Shown here one piece after another: positions 1 to 4,902 of a stretch of DNA of 23,030 bases. Within the stretch, counting starts at the first letter, position 1. Every line of letters starts with the position of its first letter. The position numbers were made by a program, and so were the translations under genes. The notes under the pieces are model-generated. The model was not told where the DNA came from and ran no database searches. It saw only the letters and a list, made by a program, of their open reading frames with translations. This DNA comes from a virus, in IMG/VR virus record IMGVR_UViG_3300035698_006986, positions 1 to 23,030 of that record. One strand, 5' to 3'.

Positions 1-296
1 AAAATATCTTTGAATGAATCTATCGTTATATATTCTCTAATTTCGTTATATACCTCTTTTTCTTTTAAGAACTCTCTGAGATTATACGACATAAACACCA
101 TCATTATTATCTCATTTGGATGTACTGTGTGCTCTTTCGAAACACGCCCTAATGAATAACTTGATAAATGTATACTAGTAATATCTCTAGCTATGTAATA
201 CTCTTTGCTTAATCCAGCAAATCTAACGCTGTTGAAAAGATATGTGCTGTAAACTGGAAAACAGTTGTGATAATTTATCTTATGTTCCTGATTCAT
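1..296 (-). CDS. Hypothetical protein, 3' end cut by window edge
   Basis: An open minus-strand frame starts with ATG at 294-296 and runs off the left edge, giving 98 residues beginning MNQEHKINYHNCFPVYSTYL. An AGGAG site lies nine bases upstream of the ATG, inside the end of the preceding gene, so the start is well supported. The visible part is mixed hydrophobic and charged, ends in a lysine/glutamate-rich segment (REFLKEKEVYNEIREY), and shows no motif I recognise. It begins directly after the stop codon of its neighbour (297-461), so the two are probably cotranscribed and translationally coupled. Function unknown; the truncation prevents judging its full length. Confidence 0.65.
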   Translation of the reverse strand, partial: MNQEHKINYHNCFPVYSTYLFNSVRFAGLSKEYYIARDITSIHLSSYSLGRVSKEHTVHPNEIIMMVFMSYNLREFLKEKEVYNEIREYITIDSFKDI

Positions 297-461
297 TTAA
301 CACACTCCTATAAATAAGCATTCTTCATGTTTCCATACTTCATATGTCGTTGAAGTGTCTGAATCTACATACATAGTATCTTTCATAAAAGACATAAGTG
401 TATCAAAACACATCTTTGTAGTAGTTGAACTACCTTCTTTTTTTACTATGACCTGATACAA
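297..461 (-). CDS. Small hypothetical protein with TTG start
   Basis: A 54-residue minus-strand frame read from a TTG codon at 459-461. The start is chosen because a near-perfect ribosome binding site (AAGGAGGT, within 465-473) stands five bases upstream; the first ATG in the frame, about 20 codons further on, has no such site. The product reads (M)YQVIVKKEGSSTTTKMCFD and ends HEECLFIGVC, with three cysteines but no recognisable domain. Its 5' end overlaps the 3' end of the zinc-ribbon gene at 430-597 by 32 bases and its stop abuts the next gene, a typical compact phage arrangement. Function unknown. Confidence 0.55.
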   Translation of the reverse strand: MYQVIVKKEGSSTTTKMCFDTLMSFMKDTMYVDSDTSTTYEVWKHEECLFIGVC

Positions 462-597
462 TAGAACCTCCTTGATGATAGTTCTCTTTTCTTTGCTTCA
501 TACGTTTAACGATACCAGAATAAAACGATATATTACATCTACCACAGAGTAATATATCGTTTGGTATAGGCTTACTACAAATCAAACATATTTTCAT
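430..597 (-). CDS. Small zinc-ribbon-like protein
   Basis: A 55-residue minus-strand frame starting ATG at 595-597. The N-terminal half has two CxxC pairs, CLIC at residues 4-7 and CGRC at 18-21, spaced as in a minimal zinc ribbon or zinc finger; the C-terminal half is strongly basic (RMKQRKENYH, GHSKKRR). This suggests a small zinc-binding, possibly nucleic-acid-binding protein, though that is inferred only from the cysteine spacing and charge. The start lies inside the 3' end of the gene at 575-787 (23-base overlap), and the 3' end overlaps the next gene, so expression is probably coupled through the leftward operon. Confidence 0.55.
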   Translation of the reverse strand: MKICLICSKPIPNDILLCGRCNISFYSGIVKRMKQRKENYHQGGSIVSGHSKKRR

Positions 598-787
598 ATA
601 GTATTCTGCCTTCTTCCGTTGGAGTCCAGCATCTAGTCACTTGGTATGAATACCCACCATATCTTTTAAAGGTACATTTTGCTACGAAATCCCATTGTGA
701 TTTCATATGATATTTTCCAAGTAAACTTAGTAATATATCTTTGTCATCTTCGTTTGAAAATTCTACGATCTCATTTCTTACATTCAT
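575..787 (-). CDS. Hypothetical protein, 70 residues
   Basis: Complete minus-strand frame of 70 residues, beginning MNVRNEIVEFSNEDDKDILL. An AGGA element about nine bases upstream of the ATG can serve as ribosome binding site. It is followed closely upstream by the gene ending at 794 (six-base gap) and overlaps the next gene downstream, so it belongs to the leftward operon. The middle contains SQWDFVAKCTFKRYGGYSYQVTRCWTP (split by basic and aromatic residues), compatible with a small beta-rich fold. I do not recognise a family and assign no function. Confidence 0.65.
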   Translation of the reverse strand: MNVRNEIVEFSNEDDKDILLSLLGKYHMKSQWDFVAKCTFKRYGGYSYQVTRCWTPTEEGRILYENMFDL

Positions 788-793
788 ATCTAT

Positions 794-1249
794 TTATCCT
801 ATGTTAATCCAACCGATTTCACTCTGTACTTGTAAAATTGCATCAATATCATTGTCGGTAAGACTGTTTACTGCTCCTGTAGAGCCATTAAGAATCCACT
901 TCTCATATCTTGGTGAAACATACCATTGTGTGATAGCTTTCTTTGATTTACCTTCAGCATCAAGATACTCTACTGCTGCAATAGCCTTGCCACTAGATAA
1001 AGAGCGCACTGCTATTTTTGTCTGTGTTCTAATAATGGTTCCCTTGCCAGTGGTCTTATCTTTTGCAGTATAAGAATAGTCAATACTGCTAAAATCGGTG
1101 GTAAGTGATACTAGCTTCTGTTCACGTTCTAACTTACCAGCATCATACTTTAATGCTCTGCCTTTTTCCTTATCAACAACCATTGTAATACCGTCAATCT
1201 CAATAATACGGTTACCCTTGCTGTCAAAACCCAGTTCTTTGACGTCCAT
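794..1249 (-). CDS. Hypothetical protein, 151 residues
   Basis: Complete minus-strand frame starting ATG at 1247-1249, preceded by an AGGGGC ribosome binding site eight bases upstream. The N-terminus (MDVKELGFDSKGNRIIEIDG) and the middle are rich in alternating hydrophobic/polar residues and glycines, suggesting a mainly beta protein; there is no signal peptide, membrane segment or catalytic motif I can identify. Antisense frames over the same region lack ribosome binding sites and are taken as shadows. It sits in the middle of the leftward cluster, with 37 bases between it and the preceding gene. Function unknown. Confidence 0.7.
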   Translation of the reverse strand: MDVKELGFDSKGNRIIEIDGITMVVDKEKGRALKYDAGKLEREQKLVSLTTDFSSIDYSYTAKDKTTGKGTIIRTQTKIAVRSLSSGKAIAAVEYLDAEGKSKKAITQWYVSPRYEKWILNGSTGAVNSLTDNDIDAILQVQSEIGWINIG

Positions 1250-1286
1250 AATATGCCCCTTTTTGTAGAAGTGAAACTGTTATTAT

Positions 1287-1721
1287 TTAATATTTCTTTG
1301 TAGAACAGTGATGCATACATTTTATACGAACTGTCTTTGTTTTATCTTCATGTGTTACGGTCAAGGCTTTTGGTTTATGTTTGGTTGTTGTATCATCATG
1401 TTTTATATTGATTATAACACCATCTACAATAACTGTGTCGTATCTTCCATAACCTATGTTGCCTTTGATAATAGCGTTTCTTTTTGTATTCACAGACTTG
1501 ACATGTCTTACAGCTTTACGTGTTGTATCATCTATATGTGATGATGTGGCATAGTATTGTCCATCATTCTTACATATTTTTTCTTCTCTCGATCTATGGA
1601 ACATGCCTGCTTCTGAGTTAGCACGTTTATAGATCGTTTTACCATAATTATGGCTAGTAACTGACTTGTTACTTGCGCCACAATGTACTAGTCCAGCTCT
1701 TGTACTGCTGCCTGTTTTCAT
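1287..1721 (-). CDS. Hypothetical basic protein, 144 residues
   Basis: Complete minus-strand frame with ATG at 1719-1721 and a strong GAGGAAAT ribosome binding site directly upstream, which overlaps the stop codon of the small membrane gene (1728-1850). The product is lysine/arginine/histidine-rich throughout (for example HRSREEKICKNDG and THEDKTKTVRIKCMHHC) and ends with a Cys/His cluster, KCMHHCSTKKY, that could bind a metal. A small beta segment near residues 92-108 reads YDTVIVDGVIINIKHDD. No family is recognised. The plus-strand frame over the same bases has no ribosome binding site and is rejected. Confidence 0.65.
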   Translation of the reverse strand: MKTGSSTRAGLVHCGASNKSVTSHNYGKTIYKRANSEAGMFHRSREEKICKNDGQYYATSSHIDDTTRKAVRHVKSVNTKRNAIIKGNIGYGRYDTVIVDGVIINIKHDDTTTKHKPKALTVTHEDKTKTVRIKCMHHCSTKKY

Positions 1722-1727
1722 ATTTCC

Positions 1728-1850
1728 TCACATATCATTGAATAGGTTTTCATATAACCATGCTATTTTAGTGATTAAGGCACTAATTATATATGATAAT
1801 ACCAAGAGCAATCCAATAATTGAAAATCCTATTAACAGTTCTTTTCCCAT
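1728..1850 (-). CDS. Small single-pass membrane protein
   Basis: A 40-residue minus-strand frame starting ATG at 1848-1850, whose A is shared with the stop codon of the upstream gene (TAATG overlap), indicating translational coupling. Residues about 5-28 form a continuous hydrophobic segment (LLIGFSIIGLLLVLSYIISA) long enough for one transmembrane helix, followed by a short charged/aromatic tail ending ENLFNDM. Its stop lies a few bases before the next ATG and overlaps that gene's ribosome binding site. A small inner-membrane peptide is likely; whether it acts in lysis, superinfection exclusion or something else cannot be told from the sequence. Confidence 0.6.
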   Translation of the reverse strand: MGKELLIGFSIIGLLLVLSYIISALITKIAWLYENLFNDM

Positions 1851-2023
1851 TATAGCCCACAGTCTATATAGAATATATCTTTATCATCAATAAGCTTGGC
1901 ATGATACAGTACTACTGCAATGGCAGTAACGCAATCAATCCATTGAATAAACTGTATGTAGTTACTAGACCTGTCTGGCATTACATTTTTTAATGCCTTT
2001 GATATTAACAGTTCTTGTTTCAT
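1850..2023 (-). CDS. Hypothetical protein, first gene of the leftward operon
   Basis: A 57-residue minus-strand frame starting MKQELLISKALKNVMPDRSS. The frame stays open further upstream to 2167, but that part runs through a 12-bp hairpin and has no ribosome binding site, whereas AGGGG stands five bases before the ATG at 2021-2023; I therefore choose this start. The centre (FIQWIDCVTAIAVVLYHA) is moderately hydrophobic but short and interrupted. Its stop overlaps the next start by one base. It appears to be the promoter-proximal gene of the leftward cluster, with a structured leader immediately upstream. Function unknown. Confidence 0.6.
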   Translation of the reverse strand: MKQELLISKALKNVMPDRSSNYIQFIQWIDCVTAIAVVLYHAKLIDDKDIFYIDCGL

Positions 2024-2044
2024 AAAAACCCCTAAGAAATAGGA

Positions 2045-2074
2045 AAGGCACCTAACAATTAAGTTAGGCGCCTT
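2045..2074 (-). terminator. 12-bp stem-loop before the leftward operon (attenuator or terminator)
   Basis: Arms AAGGCACCTAAC (2045-2056) and GTTAGGCGCCTT (2063-2074) enclose a six-base loop. In plus-strand RNA one position is an A-C mismatch; in minus-strand RNA the same position is a G-U pair, so the stem is continuous only in leftward RNA. Downstream on that strand the sequence is U-rich but interrupted (TTTCCTATTTCTT), followed by the AGGGG site of the first gene. It may act as a weak terminator, an attenuator, or the 3' end of a leftward RNA. Confidence 0.5.
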
Positions 2075-2083
2075 ATTATTGTT

Positions 2084-2190
2084 TGTTATCGTTTGCTGTC
2101 TGATAACATTAAGTACATTCAAAGCATTCCAGCTTAACGATGTACTTATCGTATAATAACGAGACACTTATGTCTATAAATGCCTCGATG
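2084..2190. other. Cluster of tandem hairpins
   Basis: Three further inverted repeats follow: TGTTATC/GATAACA (2084-2090 with 2102-2108), TAAGTACAT/ATGTACTTA (2110-2118 with 2140-2148, with an inner AAGC/GCTT helix at 2122-2135), and AGACA/TGTCT (2162-2166 with 2171-2175). The stems are perfect. Two inner closing positions (2091-2101, 2119-2139) would be G-U in plus-strand RNA. They could be part of the 5' leader of the leftward operon or an extension of the large RNA at 2340-2842. Confidence 0.4.
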
Positions 2191-2339
2191 CTAACATTGT
2201 TTGTTTTTTGCTTGGGTGATTAGTCCATTCGGGTAGTAATAATGCATTTTATACGATTATTTAACATATACTTACATTGCCAACGCTCACAGACAAAGTT
2301 ATTTAGACTTTATGGTGAACTATATAGCATATGTGGTGT

Positions 2340-2842
2340 CGGTTCTTTTTTGGAGTGACTCCACCAATCGCACGCCTTCGGCATCCCGCTATTAACGGTT
2401 ATCCTCATTTGCATTTTGCGATGCACTTTTGCCTTAATAGTACGCAATCAATCCGGTGCGCTTCCTACCTATTAGGCTAATTACTACCTGTCAAGCGATT
2501 TGTGAATAAGAATCCTCATGTATCCTATTGTTGCTTCATACCTGTGACCATTGCCCAGTCTGCTTGCCGTGTTATCCAGCCGTGATTGCCTTTAACACGA
2601 TTGCACAAGCTATCTGTCAACCTTTGGTGCAGTATATATTTTAAGGACAATTCCTTAAAAGTCAACGAAGCACAAACCTATGTCGCCACCCGATTGAATT
2701 AAAGTGCCTAATGAGTGACGGCACTAATGTACGTTCGCTTGTGTACATCAGACAAGACAATAACCATCTGCATTTGTACAGGCTTTGGACTGTTCCTAAC
2801 AATAATTGTTAGAAGCTGCATTAATGCCCGAAGGCATTTTTT
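2340..2842 (+). ncRNA. Candidate large structured non-coding RNA
   Basis: No credible protein gene is present, yet the region is GC-richer (133 of 300 bases, 44%, by hand count over 2341-2640) than the AT-rich coding DNA, and contains ordered hairpins: TGGAG/CTCCA (2351-2363); TGCAT/ATGCA (2410-2425); a 13-bp composite helix (2431-2477: GCC/GGC, TAATAG/CTATTA, CGCA/TGCG); a 12-bp composite helix (2562-2610: GCTTG/CAAGC, CGTGTTA/TAACACG); a 9-bp helix (2639-2660); AGTGCC/GGCACT (2703-2725); ATGTAC/GTACAT (2727-2748); CTAACAA/TTGTTAG (2796-2812); and a terminator at 2823-2842. The plus strand is preferred because the U-tract follows the last hairpin on that strand, but wobble pairs do not settle the strand. 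The 5' end is arbitrary; it may reach back to about 2084. Large ornate phage RNAs such as ROOL and GOLLD are precedents; I cannot verify membership by eye. Confidence 0.4.
2823..2842 (+). terminator. Rho-independent terminator
   Basis: AATGCC (2823-2828), loop CGAA, GGCATT (2833-2838), then TTTT on the plus strand. On the minus strand the loop becomes the stable C(UUCG)G but no U-tract follows, so it is a rightward terminator. It marks the probable 3' end of the structured RNA and of any rightward transcription from the left. Confidence 0.6.
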
Positions 2843-2903
2843 AGTTCATTGCTGGAATTAAAACAACAAAGATAAGAAACGCAATGCATAGTGCAATTAA
2901 CAT
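2841..2903 (-). CDS. Possible 20-residue hydrophobic peptide
   Basis: Minus-strand ATG at 2901-2903 opens a frame encoding MLIALCIAFLIFVVLIPAMN and stopping at 2841-2843. A GGGG ribosome binding site lies six bases upstream, spaced like those of the genes at 794-1249 and 1850-2023. The peptide is almost entirely hydrophobic, enough for one membrane helix, with length and composition resembling Ibs-type toxic peptides of type I toxin-antitoxin loci. The stop coincides with the U-tract of the plus-strand terminator. So short a frame can arise by chance; the ribosome binding site and extreme composition are the only support. An in-frame ATG four codons earlier has no ribosome binding site. Confidence 0.35.
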   Translation of the reverse strand: MLIALCIAFLIFVVLIPAMN

Positions 2904-2927
2904 AATAAACCCCATCTATTAAAGTGA

Positions 2928-2954
2928 TCATAAACTCGTTCATAAACTCGTTCA
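2928..2954. repeat. Tandem 12-bp direct repeat
   Basis: TCATAAACTCGT occurs twice back to back (2928-2939 and 2940-2951), followed by a partial third unit TCA. It lies between the hydrophobic peptide frame and the control region further right. It may be a protein-binding site or a slippage duplication. Confidence 0.7.
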
Positions 2955-2987
2955 CTTACCTACCCACAAACTAGCCTGACATCTTAC

Positions 2988-3094
2988 CCGAAACCTAAAA
3001 CGTTTGCCGGTGTCTATCAAAGTAGACTAGTGAAACAGGCTGAAGTGTGAAAGAACGTACCAACATTGACCCCGGAACCTAAAACAGGCTGAAG
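2988..3094. repeat. Two-part direct repeats in the intergenic control region
   Basis: Element A, CCGRAACCTAAAAC, is found at 2988-3001 and 3072-3085 (one mismatch). Element B, AAACAGGCTGAAG, is found identically at 3033-3045 and 3082-3094. In the right-hand copy A and B are fused, sharing AAAC; in the left-hand copy they are separated by 31 bases that contain a small hairpin (GTCTA/TAGAC, 3012-3027). No gene covers this stretch. Such arrangements fit protein-binding iterons or a duplicated site interrupted by an insertion. Confidence 0.6.
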
Positions 3095-3179
3095 GAATCA
3101 ATAAAGGGTCGTGTGTGCATGCGTAATCCTTTATATGCACTCCAAGGCTGCCAGATGGGGGGTGTATCCCATTGAAGGT

Positions 3180-3204
3180 GGGGTGGGGTGGGTGCTGTGA
3201 TGGG
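3180..3204 (+). other. G-quadruplex-type G tract
   Basis: Four G runs on the plus strand: 3180-3183 GGGG, 3185-3188 GGGG, 3190-3192 GGG and 3202-3204 GGG, with loops of 1, 1 and 9 bases. This satisfies the usual sequence pattern for an intramolecular G-quadruplex and stands out in an AT-rich genome. Another G6 run lies just upstream (3157-3162). Confidence 0.5.
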
Positions 3205-3238
3205 AGAAAGGTAATCCACGAATCACAAACGTCAAAAC

Positions 3239-3269
3239 ATGACTTCTATACAATAGTCTATAAATAGAC
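3239..3269 (+). promoter_or_regulatory. Weak promoter-like site with overlapping palindrome
   Basis: ATGACTTCTA at 3239-3248 matches 9 of 10 bases of the promoter 10-mer TTGACTTCTA. A TATAAA lies at 3259-3264, only 14 bp downstream of the -35 position, and at the usual 17-bp spacing only AAATAG is present. The candidate -10 area is covered by the inverted repeat GTCTAT/ATAGAC (3256-3261 with 3264-3269). It may be a degenerate or repressed promoter, or an operator for the promoter at 3329. Confidence 0.3.
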
Positions 3270-3278
3270 AACTATCTA

Positions 3279-3315
3279 GTGCATCTTGGCGATCACAAGT
3301 GCATTTGGGCGATTA
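3279..3315. promoter_or_regulatory. Paired 17-bp direct repeats upstream of promoter (activator or repressor site)
   Basis: GTGCATCTTGGCGATCA (3279-3295) and GTGCATTTGGGCGATTA (3299-3315) match at 14 of 17 positions and start 20 bp apart, two helical turns. The right copy ends 13 bp before the -35 element at 3329. This geometry is typical of a dimeric regulator binding on one face of the DNA next to a promoter. Confidence 0.5.
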
Positions 3316-3328
3316 ATTTCCATAATCC

Positions 3329-3357
3329 TTGACTTCTAGAGTGGTTTTTATTATATT
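3329..3357 (+). promoter_or_regulatory. Promoter, TTGACTTCTA family
   Basis: TTGACT at 3329-3334, 17-bp spacer, TATATT at 3352-3357. The first ten bases TTGACTTCTA are identical to three other promoters in the window (4007, 8305, 20656). A start about 7 bp after the -10 would give a short leader to the gene at 3390. Confidence 0.65.
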
Positions 3358-3389
3358 TTAGATCTAAAATCTAGCATAAAGGAGTATCT

Positions 3390-3572
3390 ATGACAACAGT
3401 AAATGTACCAAAGACCTGTCAACTATGTCATGGTGAGTTGATAATACAGACAATTCAACGAATGAGTGCAAGTAAGCCAGCCTATGTGTGTCGATGTAAG
3501 GAATGTGGGTACACTGAAGGTGATGAGTTTAAGACAAAAGAAGAAGCAATAGCCTTAAAAAACGCCAAGTAA
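3390..3572 (+). CDS. Small zinc-ribbon protein
   Basis: A 60-residue protein starting MTTVNVPKTCQLCHGELIIQ, with an AAAGGAG ribosome binding site a few bases upstream and its own promoter at 3329. It contains CQLC (residues 10-13) and CRCKECG (residues 34-40), the two-knuckle arrangement of a zinc ribbon, separated by about 20 residues; the end is charged and helical (DEFKTKEEAIALKNAK). Zinc ribbons of this size often bind nucleic acid or modulate transcription, but the particular role cannot be assigned. It is a single-gene unit between two long non-coding control regions, which hints at an early or regulatory function. Confidence 0.75.
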   Translation: MTTVNVPKTCQLCHGELIIQTIQRMSASKPAYVCRCKECGYTEGDEFKTKEEAIALKNAK

Positions 3573-4006
3573 CTCCAGTCTAACTTCTAGAAACGCCTAT
3601 AATAGTATATCTTAAAGTAATACTAAGATAAGAGTAACCTAACTTAAAGAGGCTTAATGTAAGAGTAACCTATCTACTGTTTAAATAATAATATAATAAT
3701 ATTTATTTTTGTAAGGATAAGATAGGTAAGAGTTAGTTAGGGGGTGTGGGGGGAAGGAAGAGGGAGGAAAGAGAAACCATTCACTTTTGACGTCACTTCT
3801 AGAAACAATGTACTACAAATTATCGTTTGTTGTTTGTTTGTAGTGTAACACACATCTAATCTTCTCTCAGACGTCCGCTAATGCCCCTAGGATCACTTTA
3901 AGTTACCCAACCCCACTCAGAGTACACCTTCTCCTGTTTGAAGCCTTGTAGGCCATCCTGAGAGCCTTCTATTGTTTGATAAAAATAAAAATATCAAACA
4001 AACCTA
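3573..4006. other. Non-coding control region, candidate replication origin
   Basis: No supported gene in this stretch. It holds the 13-bp direct repeat TAAGAGTAACCTA at 3629-3641 and 3660-3672 (31 bp apart, three helical turns), a degenerate third copy TAAGAGTTAGTTA at 3727-3739, a 30-nt run of only A and T at 3681-3710, a purine/G-rich tract at 3740-3767, two copies of ACTTCTAGAAAC (3583-3594 and 3795-3806), and the inverted repeat 3972-4001. Iterons beside an AT-rich unwinding region is the classic layout of a replication origin, but no initiator gene is visible in the window, so this is inference. Confidence 0.35.
3972..4001. repeat. Perfect 10-bp inverted repeat with A-rich loop
   Basis: TTGTTTGATA (3972-3981) and TATCAAACAA (3992-4001) flank a ten-base A-rich spacer. 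It ends five bases before the -35 of the promoter at 4007, so it may be an operator; as RNA it could be a terminator for upstream transcription, but no run of T follows on the plus strand. Confidence 0.6.
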
Positions 4007-4035
4007 TTGACTTCTATATTTAACACTGTTATATT
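4007..4035 (+). promoter_or_regulatory. Promoter, TTGACTTCTA family
   Basis: TTGACT at 4007-4012, 17-bp spacer, TATATT at 4030-4035, with the full 10-mer TTGACTTCTA. It stands 28 bp before the start of the DUF1353 gene and probably drives the packaging operon that follows, with a perfect inverted repeat directly upstream. Confidence 0.65.
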
Positions 4036-4062
4036 TAGTGTATACTTAAGAAAAGGAAGAGT

Positions 4063-4542
4063 ATGACACTCGTACAACCAGACAATAGACCCATTGGTGA
4101 AAAAACGTACCTTTTATGTGGTATGTATCGTTATTTAAGAGGATCGTATAACGTAACTGTACCAGAAGGCTTTGTTAATGATGGTGCTAGTGTTCCTAGA
4201 TGGGCTTGGAGTATTACAGGGCTAACACCTGATGGGGAATTAAGAGCTGCTGCTCTTTTACATGATTACTACTATCGTTTTGGTAAGGCCAACAGAATGA
4301 TAGCAGATAAGATGTTTTATGATGTGATGGTTGATGCAGGAGTGCCTAAATACAGGGCTAAGATGGCTTATTGGGCAGTTAGAGTAGGTGGTAGGAGTGC
4401 TTATGGTAAAATAACACCACCTAAGACAGATACGTATGATGATCTTCACTACGCAATAACATATTACTTTAAAAATAAGATTATTGACACTGAAGGCTAT
4501 AATTACGCAATTAGTATGATTAATCAGTTTAAGTTTAAATAA
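4063..4542 (+). CDS. DUF1353 family protein
   Basis: 159 residues with an AAAAGGAAG ribosome binding site. The family signature is clear: GFVNDGASVPRW at residues 36-47, ALLHDYYY at 64-71, then IADKMFYDVMVDAGVP at 80-95 and YWAVRVGGRSAYG at 103-115. DUF1353 proteins are small, widespread phage and prophage proteins with a conserved Asp/Ser and His-Asp pair; their biochemical role is not established, although the conserved H-D suggests metal binding or catalysis. Length is normal for the family plus a C-terminal extension of about 40 residues. First gene after the promoter at 4007; a tRNA gene follows four bases after its stop. Confidence 0.85.
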   Translation: MTLVQPDNRPIGEKTYLLCGMYRYLRGSYNVTVPEGFVNDGASVPRWAWSITGLTPDGELRAAALLHDYYYRFGKANRMIADKMFYDVMVDAGVPKYRAKMAYWAVRVGGRSAYGKITPPKTDTYDDLHYAITYYFKNKIIDTEGYNYAISMINQFKFK

Positions 4543-4546
4543 ATAT

Positions 4547-4622
4547 TGATCTGTAGCTTAATTGGCAGAGCAATGGTCTGTTAAACCATCGGTTGTAGGT
4601 TCAAGTCCTACCAGATCAGCCA
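4547..4622 (+). tRNA. tRNA-Asn (GUU)
   Basis: A full 76-nt cloverleaf: acceptor TGATCTG (4547-4553) pairing with CAGATCA, D-arm GCTT/GAGC, anticodon stem ATGGT/ACCAT with loop CTGTTAA (anticodon GTT), T-arm GTAGG-TTCAAGT-CCTAC, discriminator G and encoded CCA at 4620-4622. It lies between the DUF1353 gene and the next coding gene in the same direction, so it is probably processed out of the operon transcript. Phage tRNAs usually supplement host codon usage; AAT/AAC codons are frequent in the surrounding genes. Confidence 0.97.
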
Positions 4623-4644
4623 TACAATTCAAAAAGGACAAGTA

Positions 4645-4902
4645 ATGTCACCTGTTATTTTTAGTATTAACCTACGTATTGACCATGACAACATGCAGTT
4701 TATAGCTGAATACGCTGATGAACAGATAGACTTCAATGACAAGATTGACTTAGTTTATACTCAAAAAGAGATGGCAGATCCAGACATAATGGACGGATAT
4801 GCCCGTTTTATTATAGCTGAGGCTATAGAGAAACTAATTGAGAATAAACAGAATTATAGATTAAAAAGGGATGAAGAATATGCAGAAGAAGAGAGTAAAT
4901 AA
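4645..4902 (+). CDS. Hypothetical acidic protein, 85 residues
   Basis: Starts ATG after an AAAAGGA ribosome binding site, 22 bases after the tRNA. The protein begins MSPVIFSINLRIDHDNMQFI and is acidic (DEQIDFNDKIDLVY, ending KRDEEYAEEESK) with an amphipathic helix around residues 55-75 (ARFIIAEAIEKLIENKQN). No domain recognised. Its end overlaps the next gene, so they are translationally coupled. Position just before the HNH-like and terminase genes suggests a packaging or late accessory role, but this is context only. Confidence 0.7.
   Translation: MSPVIFSINLRIDHDNMQFIAEYADEQIDFNDKIDLVYTQKEMADPDIMDGYARFIIAEAIEKLIENKQNYRLKRDEEYAEEESK

Noticed and set aside
1247-1275. ACTTCTA on the minus strand as another promoter of the family
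   Set aside because: The only -10-like sequence at suitable spacing overlaps the start codon of the gene it would serve.
1308-1541. Open plus-strand frame of 77 codons
   Set aside because: No ribosome binding site, and it lies antisense to the gene at 1287-1721 which has a strong one.
2151-2156. Perfect TATAAT as a plus-strand -10 element
   Set aside because: No acceptable -35 sequence 16-18 bp upstream.
2024-2167. Upstream in-frame extension of the gene at 1850-2023
   Set aside because: It runs through a 12-bp hairpin and lacks a ribosome binding site; AGGGG before the ATG at 2021-2023 decides the start.
2310-2414. Minus-strand frame of 34 codons (MQMRITVNSGMPK...)
   Set aside because: No ribosome binding site and it overlaps helices of the structured RNA candidate.
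2340-2842. RNase P RNA, tmRNA or group I/II intron
   Set aside because: None of the conserved core sequences of these RNAs could be seen on either strand.
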